Assembly (NCBI RefSeq): GCF_025356155.1
Contig: NZ_JANXUQ010000007.1
Location: forward strand, 1 to 61,607
Length of the DNA stretch: 61,607 nucleotides
Source: Rhodoferax sp.
GTDB lineage: Bacteria > Pseudomonadota > Gammaproteobacteria > Burkholderiales > Burkholderiaceae_C
Direction: 5' to 3'
Below are positions 54,187 to 61,607 of this stretch, piece after piece (position 1 is the first letter of the stretch; every line of letters starts with the position of its first letter). The position numbers were made by a program, and so were the translations under genes. The notes beneath the pieces were generated by a model. That model was not told where the DNA came from and did no database searches. It saw only the letters and a program-made list of their open reading frames with translations.

Positions 54187-54573
54187 AACTTCCAGCCCCC
54201 ACTCCCCCCAGCCCCCTCGCCCCGCCGGGCGAGGGGGAGCCAAAGCGGACAGCCGATTTGGTTGCCGCGCGCCGATTACGTAATTACCGCAGTGAGGCTG
54301 CGTTGCGTGCTGGTGGCACCACGGTTGCAAGTGTGGCGGTCGTAGTTCACGACTGCGTACGCATATGCCAACGCTGGCCGCTGCGCGTGCCAGTGGCTCC
54401 ACGCTACAGAGCAGGTAATGTCTACGACCGCTGGAAAGAAACCTGAGAGCGAAGACCCGTGCCGCAGCCTCACTGCAGTAATGCCGTATTCGGCGCGACA
54501 CCACCAAATCGGCGGTTAAGCTCCCCCTCGCCCGGCGGGGCGAGGGGGTTGGGGGGAGTGGGGACCGGAAGTT
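54187..54573. repeat. Giant imperfect hairpin (387 nt) with nested stems
   Basis: The outer arms (about 54187-54303 and 54463-54573) are near-perfect reverse complements over about 110 nt, with a GC-rich CCCCTCGCCCCGCCGGGCGA core, a CCGATTTGGT block and a GCAGTGAGGCTGCG block. Inside the loop, GCGGTCGTAG (54336-54345) pairs perfectly with CTACGACCGC (54422-54431). No reading frame with protein features lies inside. It fills most of the 577-nt gap between mdlB and the HTH/HATPase gene, and its class is unknown. The remaining 54574-54724 contains short direct repeats (GGAAGCCC) and otherwise nothing I recognise. Confidence 0.85.
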
Positions 54574-54724
54574 CGGAAGCCCGGAAGCCCGGACGCTCAG
54601 CAGTTAGTTAGCCAGAAGGTTAGTTTGAGTTCCCCCCGCAGGGGCGAATCCGCTGGCGCTTGCGAGGCTGCGATGGCACACTTGCAAACTGGTCCGGTAT
54701 TTACTTGCACATCGTGGGGTGGTC

Positions 54725-55762
54725 ATGTCGTTAGCGCAGTTGAAGGAACTCAAGACTGTCATCACAGCCAAGGCGGTGGCTAATCCCACGCACCTGTGTG
54801 CCGAACTGGCAGTCCAGTTTGGTGTCAGCCGCTCGACGATGGGCAAATGGCTGCGCGCACTGATTGATGAAGGCTGGCTGGTGCGCCAGGGCAGCCGGTC
54901 CCACCCCGTGTACAAGCCCAGTCTGCTGCGCCAGGTAAACCGTGGTTACGAATTGGCCGGGTTGGACGAGCAAACCCCCTGGGAGCGCGACTTTGCGCCG
55001 TGTTTCGACCTGGTGCCCAATGTGGTACGGCTCGCCCACCACGCTTTCACCGAGCTGCTGAACAACGCGGTGGACCACAGCGGCGGTACCCGGGTGACGA
55101 TCTCCATGCGGCAAAACCCCACCCACCTGCACCTGCTCATCAAGGACGATGGCTGCGGCGTGTTTGACCGCATACAGGACGCCTTCCACATCGCCAGCCC
55201 GCAACTGGCGCTGTTAGAGCTGAGCAAGGGGAAGCTCACGACGCAGCCCGAATTGCACACCGGGCGTGGCCTGTTTTTCACATCCCGCCTGTTCGACGTG
55301 TTTGACCTGTATGCCAACCAGTTGACCTACCAGCACAACCACTGGCAGCGCAAGGAGTGGTTGAAGGCCAACCCATTGGGCAGCAACGGCACGGCGATTT
55401 TCATGTCATTGGCGCTGAACTCCACGCGCACGCTGGAAGCTGTTTTCAGCTCGCATGGCCGTGGCGCGCAAGACCTGAGCTTCTCGCGCACCGAGGTTGC
55501 CATGCGCCTGGCCCACGCCGCGGGGGAGGCGCTGGAATCACGCGCCCAGGCCAAGCGTATTGCCAACCGATTGGATGCCTTCGACGCCGTGGATCTGGAT
55601 TTCGAGGGAGTGGATGCGATAGGCCAGGGCTTTGCCGACGAGTTGTTTCGCGTGTTTGCCCGGGCGCACCCCAAGGTGCAACTGCAGCCGCGCAACATGA
55701 CCGCCAAGGTTGCCGCCATGGTTGCGCAGGCAATGGAAGAGCGCGTAGTCAGCCCGGCCTAG
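54725..55762 (+). CDS. Winged-helix/HATPase/STAS-like (DUF4325) regulator
   Basis: A 345-aa protein with three parts. About 15-60: winged helix (HLCAELAVQFGVSRSTMGKWLRALIDEGWLVRQG). About 95-230: a GHKL ATPase with N box FTELLNNAVDHSGG, G1 DDGCGVFDRI and G2 TGRGLFFTSRLFDVF, but no histidine phospho-acceptor helix. About 275-340: DUF4325, a STAS-like domain (VDLDFEGVDAIGQGFADELFRVFA). ATPase plus STAS suggests an anti-sigma/partner-switch type mechanism, and the DNA-binding part suggests direct promoter control. The ATG at 54725 is used; a GTG at 54719 would add two residues. It lies beside the giant hairpin. Confidence 0.85.
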   Translation: MSLAQLKELKTVITAKAVANPTHLCAELAVQFGVSRSTMGKWLRALIDEGWLVRQGSRSHPVYKPSLLRQVNRGYELAGLDEQTPWERDFAPCFDLVPNVVRLAHHAFTELLNNAVDHSGGTRVTISMRQNPTHLHLLIKDDGCGVFDRIQDAFHIASPQLALLELSKGKLTTQPELHTGRGLFFTSRLFDVFDLYANQLTYQHNHWQRKEWLKANPLGSNGTAIFMSLALNSTRTLEAVFSSHGRGAQDLSFSRTEVAMRLAHAAGEALESRAQAKRIANRLDAFDAVDLDFEGVDAIGQGFADELFRVFARAHPKVQLQPRNMTAKVAAMVAQAMEERVVSPA

Positions 55763-55831
55763 TAGGGGTGCGCGCGGGGCGGGCGCAATAGCAGTCCGGC
55801 CTCCGGTCACTGCTGCCTTCAGGCCTGTCTT

Positions 55832-56170
55832 TTACTTGCCGGTGGTAGTTGCGGTGGCAGCGGTTTGTGCGTCGTGTTTCTGGCGGTGGATAGCGCGGCT
55901 GTCACGATTGGCTTCACGTTGCAGCTTGCGGCGCTCGGCCGGCGTCACTTTGCCATCCGATTTGGCGGTAGCTTCGTCGGCCGCCAGTTTGGCTTCGCGC
56001 TTGTCCAGACGATTGGTCTCTTTGGCATTGAGCTGGCCGGAGGTCACGCCCTGGTCAATGCGTTGTTGCTGCTTGGCTTCGCGCTTGTCCAGATTCGGTG
56101 TGGACGGCTGCGCCATGGCCAGGCCAGCGAGGGTCATTGCAAATGCGCCTACAAGTGTCTTGATCTTCAT
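55832..56170 (-). CDS. Small exported protein with LDKREAK repeats
   Basis: A 112-aa protein. A signal peptide (MKIKTLVGAFAMTLAGLAMA) is followed by a hydrophilic helical region with a repeated unit: LDKREAKQQQRIDQGVTSGQL and LDKREAKLAADEATAKSDGK, then TPAERRKLQREANRDSRAIHRQKHDA. Each unit looks like an EF-hand-like or bundle helix pair, but no family is certain. The ATG at 56168-56170 with GGAGTT upstream is the start; upstream frame codons are not used. Similar proteins are known in Burkholderiales without function. Confidence 0.72.
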   Translation of the reverse strand: MKIKTLVGAFAMTLAGLAMAQPSTPNLDKREAKQQQRIDQGVTSGQLNAKETNRLDKREAKLAADEATAKSDGKVTPAERRKLQREANRDSRAIHRQKHDAQTAATATTTGK

Positions 56171-56292
56171 GGGGAACTCCGGTTTGTGTATGTTGCATGG
56201 AACGACTCCATGGGAATACAACGCCGCACATTGGCAGCCGGGCTGACCGCGCAGAGACCGCCGGCCTGTAAAACTTTGTGAAGTTTTTTGCG

Positions 56293-56484
56293 CTAATCCC
56301 TGGGCTCGGACCACAGCTTGCCGCCGGTGGCCCAGTTCTCGCGCTTGACGTCGATGATCAGGATGTCAACCGAATCGGGCGATCCACCCAACACTTCCAC
56401 GCTGACGCGGGTGATTTCTTCGACCAGTTTTTTCTTCTGCGCCAGTGTGCGGCCTTCGAGCATTTCAACGTGGTAAGTGGGCAT
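56293..56484 (-). CDS. 4-oxalocrotonate tautomerase family protein
   Basis: A 63-aa enzyme. After Met removal, Pro1 (MPTYHVEML) is the catalytic base of the family; the motifs GRTLAQKKKLVEEITRVSVEVLG and VDILIIDVKRENWATGGKLWS follow, with the second Arg needed for substrate binding. The ATG at 56484 is chosen because it puts Pro directly after Met. It lies 14 nt downstream of the CWC protein gene on the same strand. Substrate unknown. Confidence 0.9.
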   Translation of the reverse strand: MPTYHVEMLEGRTLAQKKKLVEEITRVSVEVLGGSPDSVDILIIDVKRENWATGGKLWSEPRD

Positions 56485-56498
56485 AGGGATTCCTTGGG

Positions 56499-56753
56499 TC
56501 AATGGCTGGATGGGTTAGTCGTATCGGCGTGCGCTGCCGCTGCACAGCGTGCGCAGATACAGGCCAGGCGGCGTGCCTGTGCCGGTACACGGGCCAGCAG
56601 TTCGGGCGTGAAATCCGCCGTCGTGCACCAGCACGGCTCTTGCGAAATGCCGGTTGCCCGCTCCGTCTCGTTGGCGCACTGGTTGCTCTGGCCACACAGG
56701 GGGCACAGGCTGGTGTCGATGGCGCGCGCCGCGGGGGTTGAGGTTTCGGGCAT
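56499..56753 (-). CDS. Cysteine-rich CWC family protein
   Basis: An 84-aa protein with the CWC pattern: CPLCGQSNQC, then PCWC, and the C-terminal LARVPAQARRLACICARC; eight cysteines suggest metal binding. The ATG at 56753 is preferred to a GTG at 56777. It precedes the tautomerase on the same strand and is divergent from the glycosyltransferase operon. Function unknown. Confidence 0.85.
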   Translation of the reverse strand: MPETSTPAARAIDTSLCPLCGQSNQCANETERATGISQEPCWCTTADFTPELLARVPAQARRLACICARCAAAAHADTTNPSSH

Positions 56754-56808
56754 GGTGTTTTGGTGCGTGAGCCCCACAGTCTAAACTGCGGGGGTTTTGA
56801 TTTGCCAA

Positions 56809-58347
56809 ATGCTGCCCGTGCGCTCTGCCCCGTTGTTCTCCGCCCTGCCATCCAATGTCCGTCTGCTGTTGGTACTGGTCTGCGCGCTGCATTTTGGCCT
56901 AGGTGCGCTGCTGGGCCTGTCGGTGGACGAGGCGCACTATGCCCTGTACGCGGCCCATCTGGACTGGAGCTATTTTGACCACCCGCCGATGGTGGGCTGG
57001 GCGCAATGGCCCCTGGTGGCGCTGAATGCGCCCACCTGGCTTCTGCGGCTGGTGCCGGAGGTGCTGTGGCTGGTAACTGCACTGGGTGTGTACGTCCTGG
57101 CGGAGCGCTTGCAGGCCACGCCATCATTGGGCCGTGACGCCGTGCCCACCGGTCAGGCCGGCTTTTGGGCCGTGCTGGCATTGGCTCTGGCGCCCTTGTT
57201 GCACGTATTGGGCATAGGCCTGTTGCCCGATACGCTGCTGGTCTTCTTCGCGGTGATCACCATGTGGCTGACGCTGGATTTGATGGACGCCGACACGGTT
57301 CGCCGCCCCTCGCCCTGGCTGGCGCTGGGTGTGGTGTTGGGCCTAGCGGGCCTGAGCAAATACACGGCAATCTTTGCAGCCATCGCCGTGGGCCTGTGCC
57401 TACTGGTGGCACATGGCCCATCCATACTGCGCAATGTCTGGTTGTGGACGGCGCTGGTGGTCGCCGTGCTGCTGGTTATGCCAGTGGCGTATTGGAATTG
57501 CCAGAACCACTGGATCTCGTTCACCTACCAGGCCCAGCACGGGGCCGGGGGTGGCTGGCAACTGGTACACGTGTTGCGTTTTCTGGTCGTACAGCTGCTG
57601 GTCTATGGGCCGCTACTGCTGTGGGGCTGGGCAGGCTTGCGCCACGGCACAACAGGTCGGGCCACCCGTAGCCTGGGCCTGTTCTTTGTGCTGCCCTTTG
57701 CCGTGTTGGCGGTGTTGTCGGGTGGTGGCACCAGCCTGCCGCATTGGACGGCGCCCGCCTGTGTGGCATTGGCACCGTTTGCTGGTATGGGGTTGGCCCG
57801 CGCCTGGCAGCGAGGGCGCCGGTGGGTGATACGAGCGCTGGTGGCGCTGCAAACGCTGCTGTGCGCGGCGGCCTTTGGGCTGATGCTCACCGCCGGTCTT
57901 CCACTGTTCACCAACGCCAGTGGCCAAGGCAATAGCGCCCACCCGTCCAACCCCTTTGCCGACCTACACGGCTGGGACGTTGCAGGCGCGCGGGCGCTGG
58001 CACTGGCGCAGCAGCAAGGCCTGCACAGCGTGGCCGTACAGAACTGGACGCTGGCTAGCCGCATCGGTTGGTACGCCCGGCCGCTGCCGGTTCATGTGTT
58101 GGAAGACCGCTTCGACCAGTTCGACCTGTGGGCGGGTGACCTGGCCGTAGGCGGCGATACCTTGCTCGTGGACTGGTCCCAACTGGGCTACGAGCCGCCC
58201 ATCGGCGTGCACGGCTTTGTCGATTGCGCGCTGCTAGAAACACAAGACGTCTATCGCGTGGGCCGCGTTATCGCCAGCTTTCGCTTTTACGCTTGCCATA
58301 ATTGGTCAGGCCAGCCGCAACCCCGGCTTGTAGGCTTTCTCCCTTGA
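56809..58347 (+). CDS. Membrane glycosyltransferase, GT39/ArnT-like
   Basis: A 512-aa integral membrane protein of the PMT/ArnT superfamily. The catalytic first loop is GLSVDEAHYALYAAHLDWSYFDHPPMVGW, with the DEAHY motif and HPP element of undecaprenyl-phosphate-sugar transferases. About twelve helices follow, then a soluble C-terminal domain (LHGWDVAGARALAL). Its stop overlaps the PAP2 gene start (TGATG), so lipid-carrier use and recycling are likely coupled. Acceptor (LPS or glycan) unknown. Confidence 0.9.
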   Translation: MLPVRSAPLFSALPSNVRLLLVLVCALHFGLGALLGLSVDEAHYALYAAHLDWSYFDHPPMVGWAQWPLVALNAPTWLLRLVPEVLWLVTALGVYVLAERLQATPSLGRDAVPTGQAGFWAVLALALAPLLHVLGIGLLPDTLLVFFAVITMWLTLDLMDADTVRRPSPWLALGVVLGLAGLSKYTAIFAAIAVGLCLLVAHGPSILRNVWLWTALVVAVLLVMPVAYWNCQNHWISFTYQAQHGAGGGWQLVHVLRFLVVQLLVYGPLLLWGWAGLRHGTTGRATRSLGLFFVLPFAVLAVLSGGGTSLPHWTAPACVALAPFAGMGLARAWQRGRRWVIRALVALQTLLCAAAFGLMLTAGLPLFTNASGQGNSAHPSNPFADLHGWDVAGARALALAQQQGLHSVAVQNWTLASRIGWYARPLPVHVLEDRFDQFDLWAGDLAVGGDTLLVDWSQLGYEPPIGVHGFVDCALLETQDVYRVGRVIASFRFYACHNWSGQPQPRLVGFLP

Positions 58348-59174
58348 TGTTCGTCTCCACCATCCCGTTACGCCTGTGGTTGCTGCCAGCCGTGCTGTTC
58401 GTGCTGGGCACACCGCTGTGGCTGCACACATTTGAGCCCGCTACCTTCGTCTACCTCAACACGCTGTGCGCGCCGGTGGCTGCACCGTTGTGGACGGGCT
58501 TGTCGATGATGGGCAATGCCTGGGGCGTGCTGGCCATCACATCGCCGCTGCTGGTGCTGGCACCGCGGCTGATGTGGGCGTGGCTGTGCGCCGCGCCCTT
58601 TGCAATAGTGTTTGCCCGTGTGGGCAAGGGCCTAATCGAAAGCCCCCGCCCAGCCGCTGTGGTGGACAATGACCAGATGCGCGTGGTGGGTGAACTGCTG
58701 CACAACGTGTCGATGCCTTCCGGCCATACGCTGACGGCGTTTACCGTGGCGACCGCCCTCTATTTCGCACTGCCCCCAGCGGGCCGTGCCAGGCACCTGT
58801 GGCTGTATGTGCTGGCCGCCGGCACTGGCCTGTCGCGCATCGCAGTGGGCGCGCATTGGCCGGGCGATGTGGCGGTGGGTGCGAGCCTGGGCCTGCTGGC
58901 CGGCATGCTGGGCACGCGCCTGCTGGCCCGCATGGGCATCCAGCATTTGCAGCCCACGGCGTGGAGCCTGCGCCTGGTCGCCCTGCTGCTGGTCGCTACG
59001 GTTTACACGCTCTTGACCGATGCGCAGGATTTTGACGAAAATCAACCGCTACAGTATGTGCTGGCCCTGGTAACGGTGGGTTCGCTGGTCGCCTTTGGCA
59101 GGCAAAATTGGGCCTCCAGGGTGCGGGCGACATCGCAAGGCCCCAACCATTCATCGGAAAAGGGAAAACAATGA
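58347..59174 (+). CDS. PAP2 family membrane phosphatase
   Basis: A 275-aa protein with six helices and the three PAP2 motifs: KGLIESPRP (K-x6-RP), MPSGHTLT and GLSRIAVGAHWPGDV (SR-x5-H-x3-D). It probably dephosphorylates undecaprenyl-pyrophosphate, or a lipid A group, in step with the upstream glycosyltransferase. The ATG overlaps the previous stop and its own stop overlaps the globin-type gene start, so three genes form one operon. Confidence 0.9.
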   Translation: MFVSTIPLRLWLLPAVLFVLGTPLWLHTFEPATFVYLNTLCAPVAAPLWTGLSMMGNAWGVLAITSPLLVLAPRLMWAWLCAAPFAIVFARVGKGLIESPRPAAVVDNDQMRVVGELLHNVSMPSGHTLTAFTVATALYFALPPAGRARHLWLYVLAAGTGLSRIAVGAHWPGDVAVGASLGLLAGMLGTRLLARMGIQHLQPTAWSLRLVALLLVATVYTLLTDAQDFDENQPLQYVLALVTVGSLVAFGRQNWASRVRATSQGPNHSSEKGKQ

Positions 59175-59767
59175 ACCAAAACGCAGTTACGCTGGTGCAA
59201 GCCTCCTGGAGCAGGGTCCAGGAGCAGGGCGACGAAGCCATGGCTCTTTTTCAGCGCAATTTGCTGGAGAAACGGCCTTGGCTGACCGCTCTGTACACCG
59301 GCTATGTGGATGGGCGCGACAACATGGTCCTGCAAACCTTTGGCCGCGCCGTGATGGGTATGCATAAGCTGGACACGCACGCCGCACTGCTGATGCAGAT
59401 TGGCCGTGTCAACGCCATCTGCGGCATGCAGCCGCACCACTACCCTTACTTTGAAGTCGCGCTGATCCAGACGCTGGAGCAATTGTTGGGGGAAGACTTC
59501 TTCGCGCAGCCACTGCGTGAAGCCTGGACGGCGGTGTTTGGTACCATGACCCGGCTGGTGCTGGCTGGTGCCAATGGTCAACCTGCCGCTGCGGTGGCGA
59601 TTCGCCAAAAGGCCGCCGACCGCCGCCGCCAGCGCCGGCGGGTCGTGCATGAGCTCGGCGGCAACCGGGGCTACCACCGCCGCTCGGGTGGCGAGAGCAA
59701 CCGGCGCCTGGCCCGCGCCAGCAGCACCGGAACCAGCACACAGCGCGTCGCACAGTCAAGCGTTTAA
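59171..59767 (+). CDS. Globin-like protein without the proximal histidine
   Basis: A 198-aa protein. The globin pattern is clear (VTLVQASWSRVQEQGDEAMALFQRNLLEKRPWLTALY, then LLMQIGRVNAICGMQPHHYPYFEVALIQTLEQLLGEDFF, TAVFGTMTRLVL). When GMQPHHYP is set against the GIxPEHYP of flavohemoglobins, the heme-ligating F8 His position reads Asn (RVNAIC), so heme binding is doubtful. A basic, low-complexity tail of about 60 residues (RQKAADRRRQRRR...) follows. The start overlaps the PAP2 stop. It may be a sensor globin or a frameshifted tail; I cannot tell. Confidence 0.75.
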   Translation: MNQNAVTLVQASWSRVQEQGDEAMALFQRNLLEKRPWLTALYTGYVDGRDNMVLQTFGRAVMGMHKLDTHAALLMQIGRVNAICGMQPHHYPYFEVALIQTLEQLLGEDFFAQPLREAWTAVFGTMTRLVLAGANGQPAAAVAIRQKAADRRRQRRRVVHELGGNRGYHRRSGGESNRRLARASSTGTSTQRVAQSSV

Positions 59768-59784
59768 GCGCCTGGCTGCATCCC

Positions 59785-59827
59785 AAAAGCCTCCAAGATA
59801 CCCATTCAGGGTATCTTGGAGGCTTTT
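59785..59827 (+). terminator. Rho-independent terminator of the GT39-PAP2-globin operon
   Basis: A perfect 19-bp stem (59785-59803 and 59809-59827) with the loop ATTCA, ending in TTTT. It starts 17 nt after the globin-like gene stop. Confidence 0.9.
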
Positions 59828-59857
59828 GTACATGTGTTCAGAGTAAAAAATGCCGCT

Positions 59858-59900
59858 AGCCCTCGTCGAATATGCGTGAGTAGCTATTAAAACAGTAGCA
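59858..59900 (+). repeat. Repeat A, copy 9
   Basis: AGCCCTC, 17 nt, AGCTA, 9 nt, TAGCA. The best match to the consensus, between the terminator and the glycerophosphodiesterase gene. Confidence 0.85.
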
Positions 59901-60014
59901 ATCGCATTCTGCTGCCTATGCGCATCCGTACGCGTTCCCCATGGCGTGTCTTCCCGCTGTCACATTGTCCGGCTAAGGTCACACCGATCTAAAACTACAC
60001 AGGGAAGCATCTGC

Positions 60015-61397
60015 ATGGCGACACCAAAAATTCCACAACGGTGGCTTGGCCTTCTGGGCGCGGGCGGCTTGGCGCTGACCTTGAGCGCTTGCGGCGGCAA
60101 CGCCGGCCCCATTCCGTTTTCCACGCTGGACGGCAATGCGCCACTGGTCTTGGGCCACCGCGGCCTGCCCGGCTTGTACCCCGAGGAGACACAACCTGCC
60201 TACGAGGCGGCCGCGGATGTGGGCGCAGACTCACTGGAAGAAGACCTTCACCTGACCAAGGACTGCGTGCTGGTCGCCCGCCACAACCCCTGGCTTAGCG
60301 ACAACACCAATATCGCCACTGTCGCGCTGACCAACCCCGCCGTGGCTGCGCGCAAGCGCACGGTGCCGGGCGTGCTGGTTAATGTCAAATACTCGCTGGC
60401 AACCTATGGCGGCCCGGCGCAATATTTGAGCGACCTGACCAACCCGGCCGATCCCACATCGGTATTGAAATCGCTGGTGGTGGACGGTGAAGACCACACC
60501 GGTGACTGGTCCATCACCGACTTCACCGTGGCCGAGTTGAAACAATGGTTTGGTGGCACCACCTATGACGCCGCCAGTGAGCGCCCTTCTGCATTGAACG
60601 GCAAGTACCCGGTGCTGACGATGCAGGAAATCATCAACATCGCCAAAGTCAAGAGCACGTCTTTGGGCCGCACCATCAGCGTCTACCCCGAAACCAAAAA
60701 CCCGCTGTGGAACAACGCCCAGGCCAAGGCCAACGGTTGCGGCACTGGCAACCACCCGTTTGAAGACGCCGTGGTCAAGCTCATCAAAGACAATAACCTC
60801 AACACCAAGACATCGCCGATCTTCGTGCAGAGTTTTGATCCGGACAGCCTGAAGTACATGCGCTCCATCGGCCTCAACACCCGCGTGGTGCAGTTGGTCG
60901 ACGGCAACGATGTGAACTACGCCACCGGTGGCATGACTTACCAAAGCAACGACGTCTACAACTTCGTCGACGGCCGCCCCTATAGCTGGACGGTAGCGGG
61001 TGATGGCCGCTTCTTCGATGCTATGTTGACGCCGGCCGGCCTGGCCGAAATCAAGACCTATGCCGACGGTATCGGCCCATGGAAGCCACAGGTGATGTCG
61101 CTCAAGATGTCGCCATTGAAGGCTCCTAACGCCAACGGCACAGCCTATGTTCCGTCATTGGCCGATGTGAACAGTGTCACACCAACCAGCCTGATCAGCG
61201 ATGCGCACAAGGCTGGCCTGTTTGTACACACCTACACCTTCCGCAATGAGAAGAAATATCTGGCCGGCTTGTTTGGTGGCGATCCGATGGCCGAGTTCTT
61301 GGTCTACTTCCGTGCGGGTATTGACGGCGTGTTTACTGACTTTGCCAACACCGGTGTTGCGGCGCGGGCTGCGTACTTGAAAGAGACCGGGCGTTAA
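60015..61397 (+). CDS. Glycerophosphodiester phosphodiesterase lipoprotein
   Basis: A 460-aa GDPD. The lipobox LSAC (after a short signal peptide) anchors it. Catalytic motifs: VLGHRGLPGLYPEET, GADSLEEDLHLTKDCVLVARHNPWLS and TISVYPETKNP. The HD/HE usual after the second His is HN here (RHNPWLS). The family hydrolyses deacylated phospholipids to glycerol-3-phosphate; it is longer than UgpQ and of the periplasmic GlpQ type. The ATG at 60015 with AGGGAAG upstream is chosen. Monocistronic. Confidence 0.87.
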   Translation: MATPKIPQRWLGLLGAGGLALTLSACGGNAGPIPFSTLDGNAPLVLGHRGLPGLYPEETQPAYEAAADVGADSLEEDLHLTKDCVLVARHNPWLSDNTNIATVALTNPAVAARKRTVPGVLVNVKYSLATYGGPAQYLSDLTNPADPTSVLKSLVVDGEDHTGDWSITDFTVAELKQWFGGTTYDAASERPSALNGKYPVLTMQEIINIAKVKSTSLGRTISVYPETKNPLWNNAQAKANGCGTGNHPFEDAVVKLIKDNNLNTKTSPIFVQSFDPDSLKYMRSIGLNTRVVQLVDGNDVNYATGGMTYQSNDVYNFVDGRPYSWTVAGDGRFFDAMLTPAGLAEIKTYADGIGPWKPQVMSLKMSPLKAPNANGTAYVPSLADVNSVTPTSLISDAHKAGLFVHTYTFRNEKKYLAGLFGGDPMAEFLVYFRAGIDGVFTDFANTGVAARAAYLKETGR

Positions 61398-61441
61398 TCG
61401 TTGATTTGCCTGGGCGATCGGATGGGTGTCTTCTCGCCGGA

Positions 61442-61550
61442 GGAGTCTGGGCGGCAAAGCGTTCTGCTCCCCGGCTTCGACGCTGAGCCCCGCCCGCTGT
61501 GCGGGCTCCTCCTTTTACCTGCGCAGAACGCTGTGCCGCCCAGCCTCCTA
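61442..61550. terminator. Long inverted repeat between convergent genes (possible bidirectional terminator)
   Basis: 61442-61468 pairs with 61524-61550 (25 of 27 positions). The 55-nt loop holds a second perfect hairpin GCCCGC-TGT-GCGGGC (61493-61507). It lies between the glycerophosphodiesterase stop and the stop of a minus-strand gene at the right edge, so a two-way transcription stop is plausible, but T-tracts are weak. Confidence 0.55.
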
Positions 61551-61607
61551 GGGTTTTGGCGTGCGCTGCACCAGCCGCAAGGCAAGTGCACTGAGGGCGT
61601 CGTAGGC
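61549..61607 (-). CDS. C-terminal end of an unidentified gene (window edge)
   Basis: The last 19 codons of a minus-strand gene, AYDALSALALRLVQRTPKP followed by TAG at 61549-61551. Too short to assign. Whether it is a real gene end cannot be confirmed from this fragment, though an amphipathic helix ending in a short basic tail is typical of a protein C-terminus. Confidence 0.35.

Noticed and set aside
54159-54446. 95-codon frame within the giant hairpin
   Set aside because: It runs through the palindromic arms with no ribosome site and no conserved feature.

Overview
This 61.6 kb window reads as chromosomal DNA of a betaproteobacterium in the order Burkholderiales, most likely family Comamonadaceae (Rhodoferax or Polaromonas-like). 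The basis is the gene neighbourhoods (fur/bamE divergent, dapB-exbB-exbD-leuS-lptE, hpf-ptsN-hprK, pntAB), the betaproteobacterial type of glutamate-cysteine ligase, the high GC content, and two families of short dispersed repeats that resemble ones I recall from Comamonadaceae genomes. I see no tRNA, rRNA, CRISPR array, transposase or phage gene.

Layout. 1-5.4 kb (minus): a LapA-type surface adhesin locus with a small unknown protein, a type I secretion ATPase, its membrane fusion protein, a LuxR-type regulator with a degenerate receiver, and the N-terminus of a giant adhesin that runs off the left edge. 5.4-8.3 kb (minus): the conserved nudJ-mnmA pair, split by two tandem collagen-like lipoprotein genes. 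8.5-14.3 kb: pntAB, an acyl-CoA ligase and corA. 14.7-23.2 kb: hpf-ptsN-hprK, fur, bamE, dapB, exbBD, leuS and lptE. 23.2-28.7 kb: an accessory block (DUF2157, GDYXXLXY, FkbM methyltransferase, exported cyanophycinase) lying between lptE and holA. 30-37 kb: two DJ-1/PfpI proteins with a divergent LysR regulator, a DUF3334 protein with a small partner, and a sigma-54 type two-component pair. 37.2-48.1 kb: DUF4166 and a membrane/epimerase fusion, proA, gshA, kup, a probably damaged acetyltransferase, a Crp/Fnr regulator, a BenE transporter and gshB. 48.2-54.1 kb: a class II amidotransferase, a tandem-PAS diguanylate cyclase and an MdlAB-type ABC pair. 54.2-61.6 kb: a 387-nt giant imperfect hairpin, an HTH/HATPase/STAS-like regulator, several small proteins, a GT39-PAP2-globin operon and a glycerophosphodiesterase lipoprotein.

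The most striking signal is not a gene. A ~43-nt palindromic unit (AGCCCTC-N17-AGCTA-N9-TAGCA, small variations) occurs nine times across the window with the same 17-nt spacing. Four copies lie in frame inside protein genes (leuS, proA twice, the BenE gene) and two overlap gene ends so that they carry the stop codon. A second GC-rich family (four copies) brackets exbD in inverted orientation, supplies its C-terminus and stop, and is also inserted in frame in leuS. This is reminiscent of the Rickettsia palindromic elements. The second structural surprise is the giant hairpin at 54187-54573, next to a regulator that combines a winged helix, a kinase-like ATPase domain without a phospho-histidine box, and a STAS-like domain.
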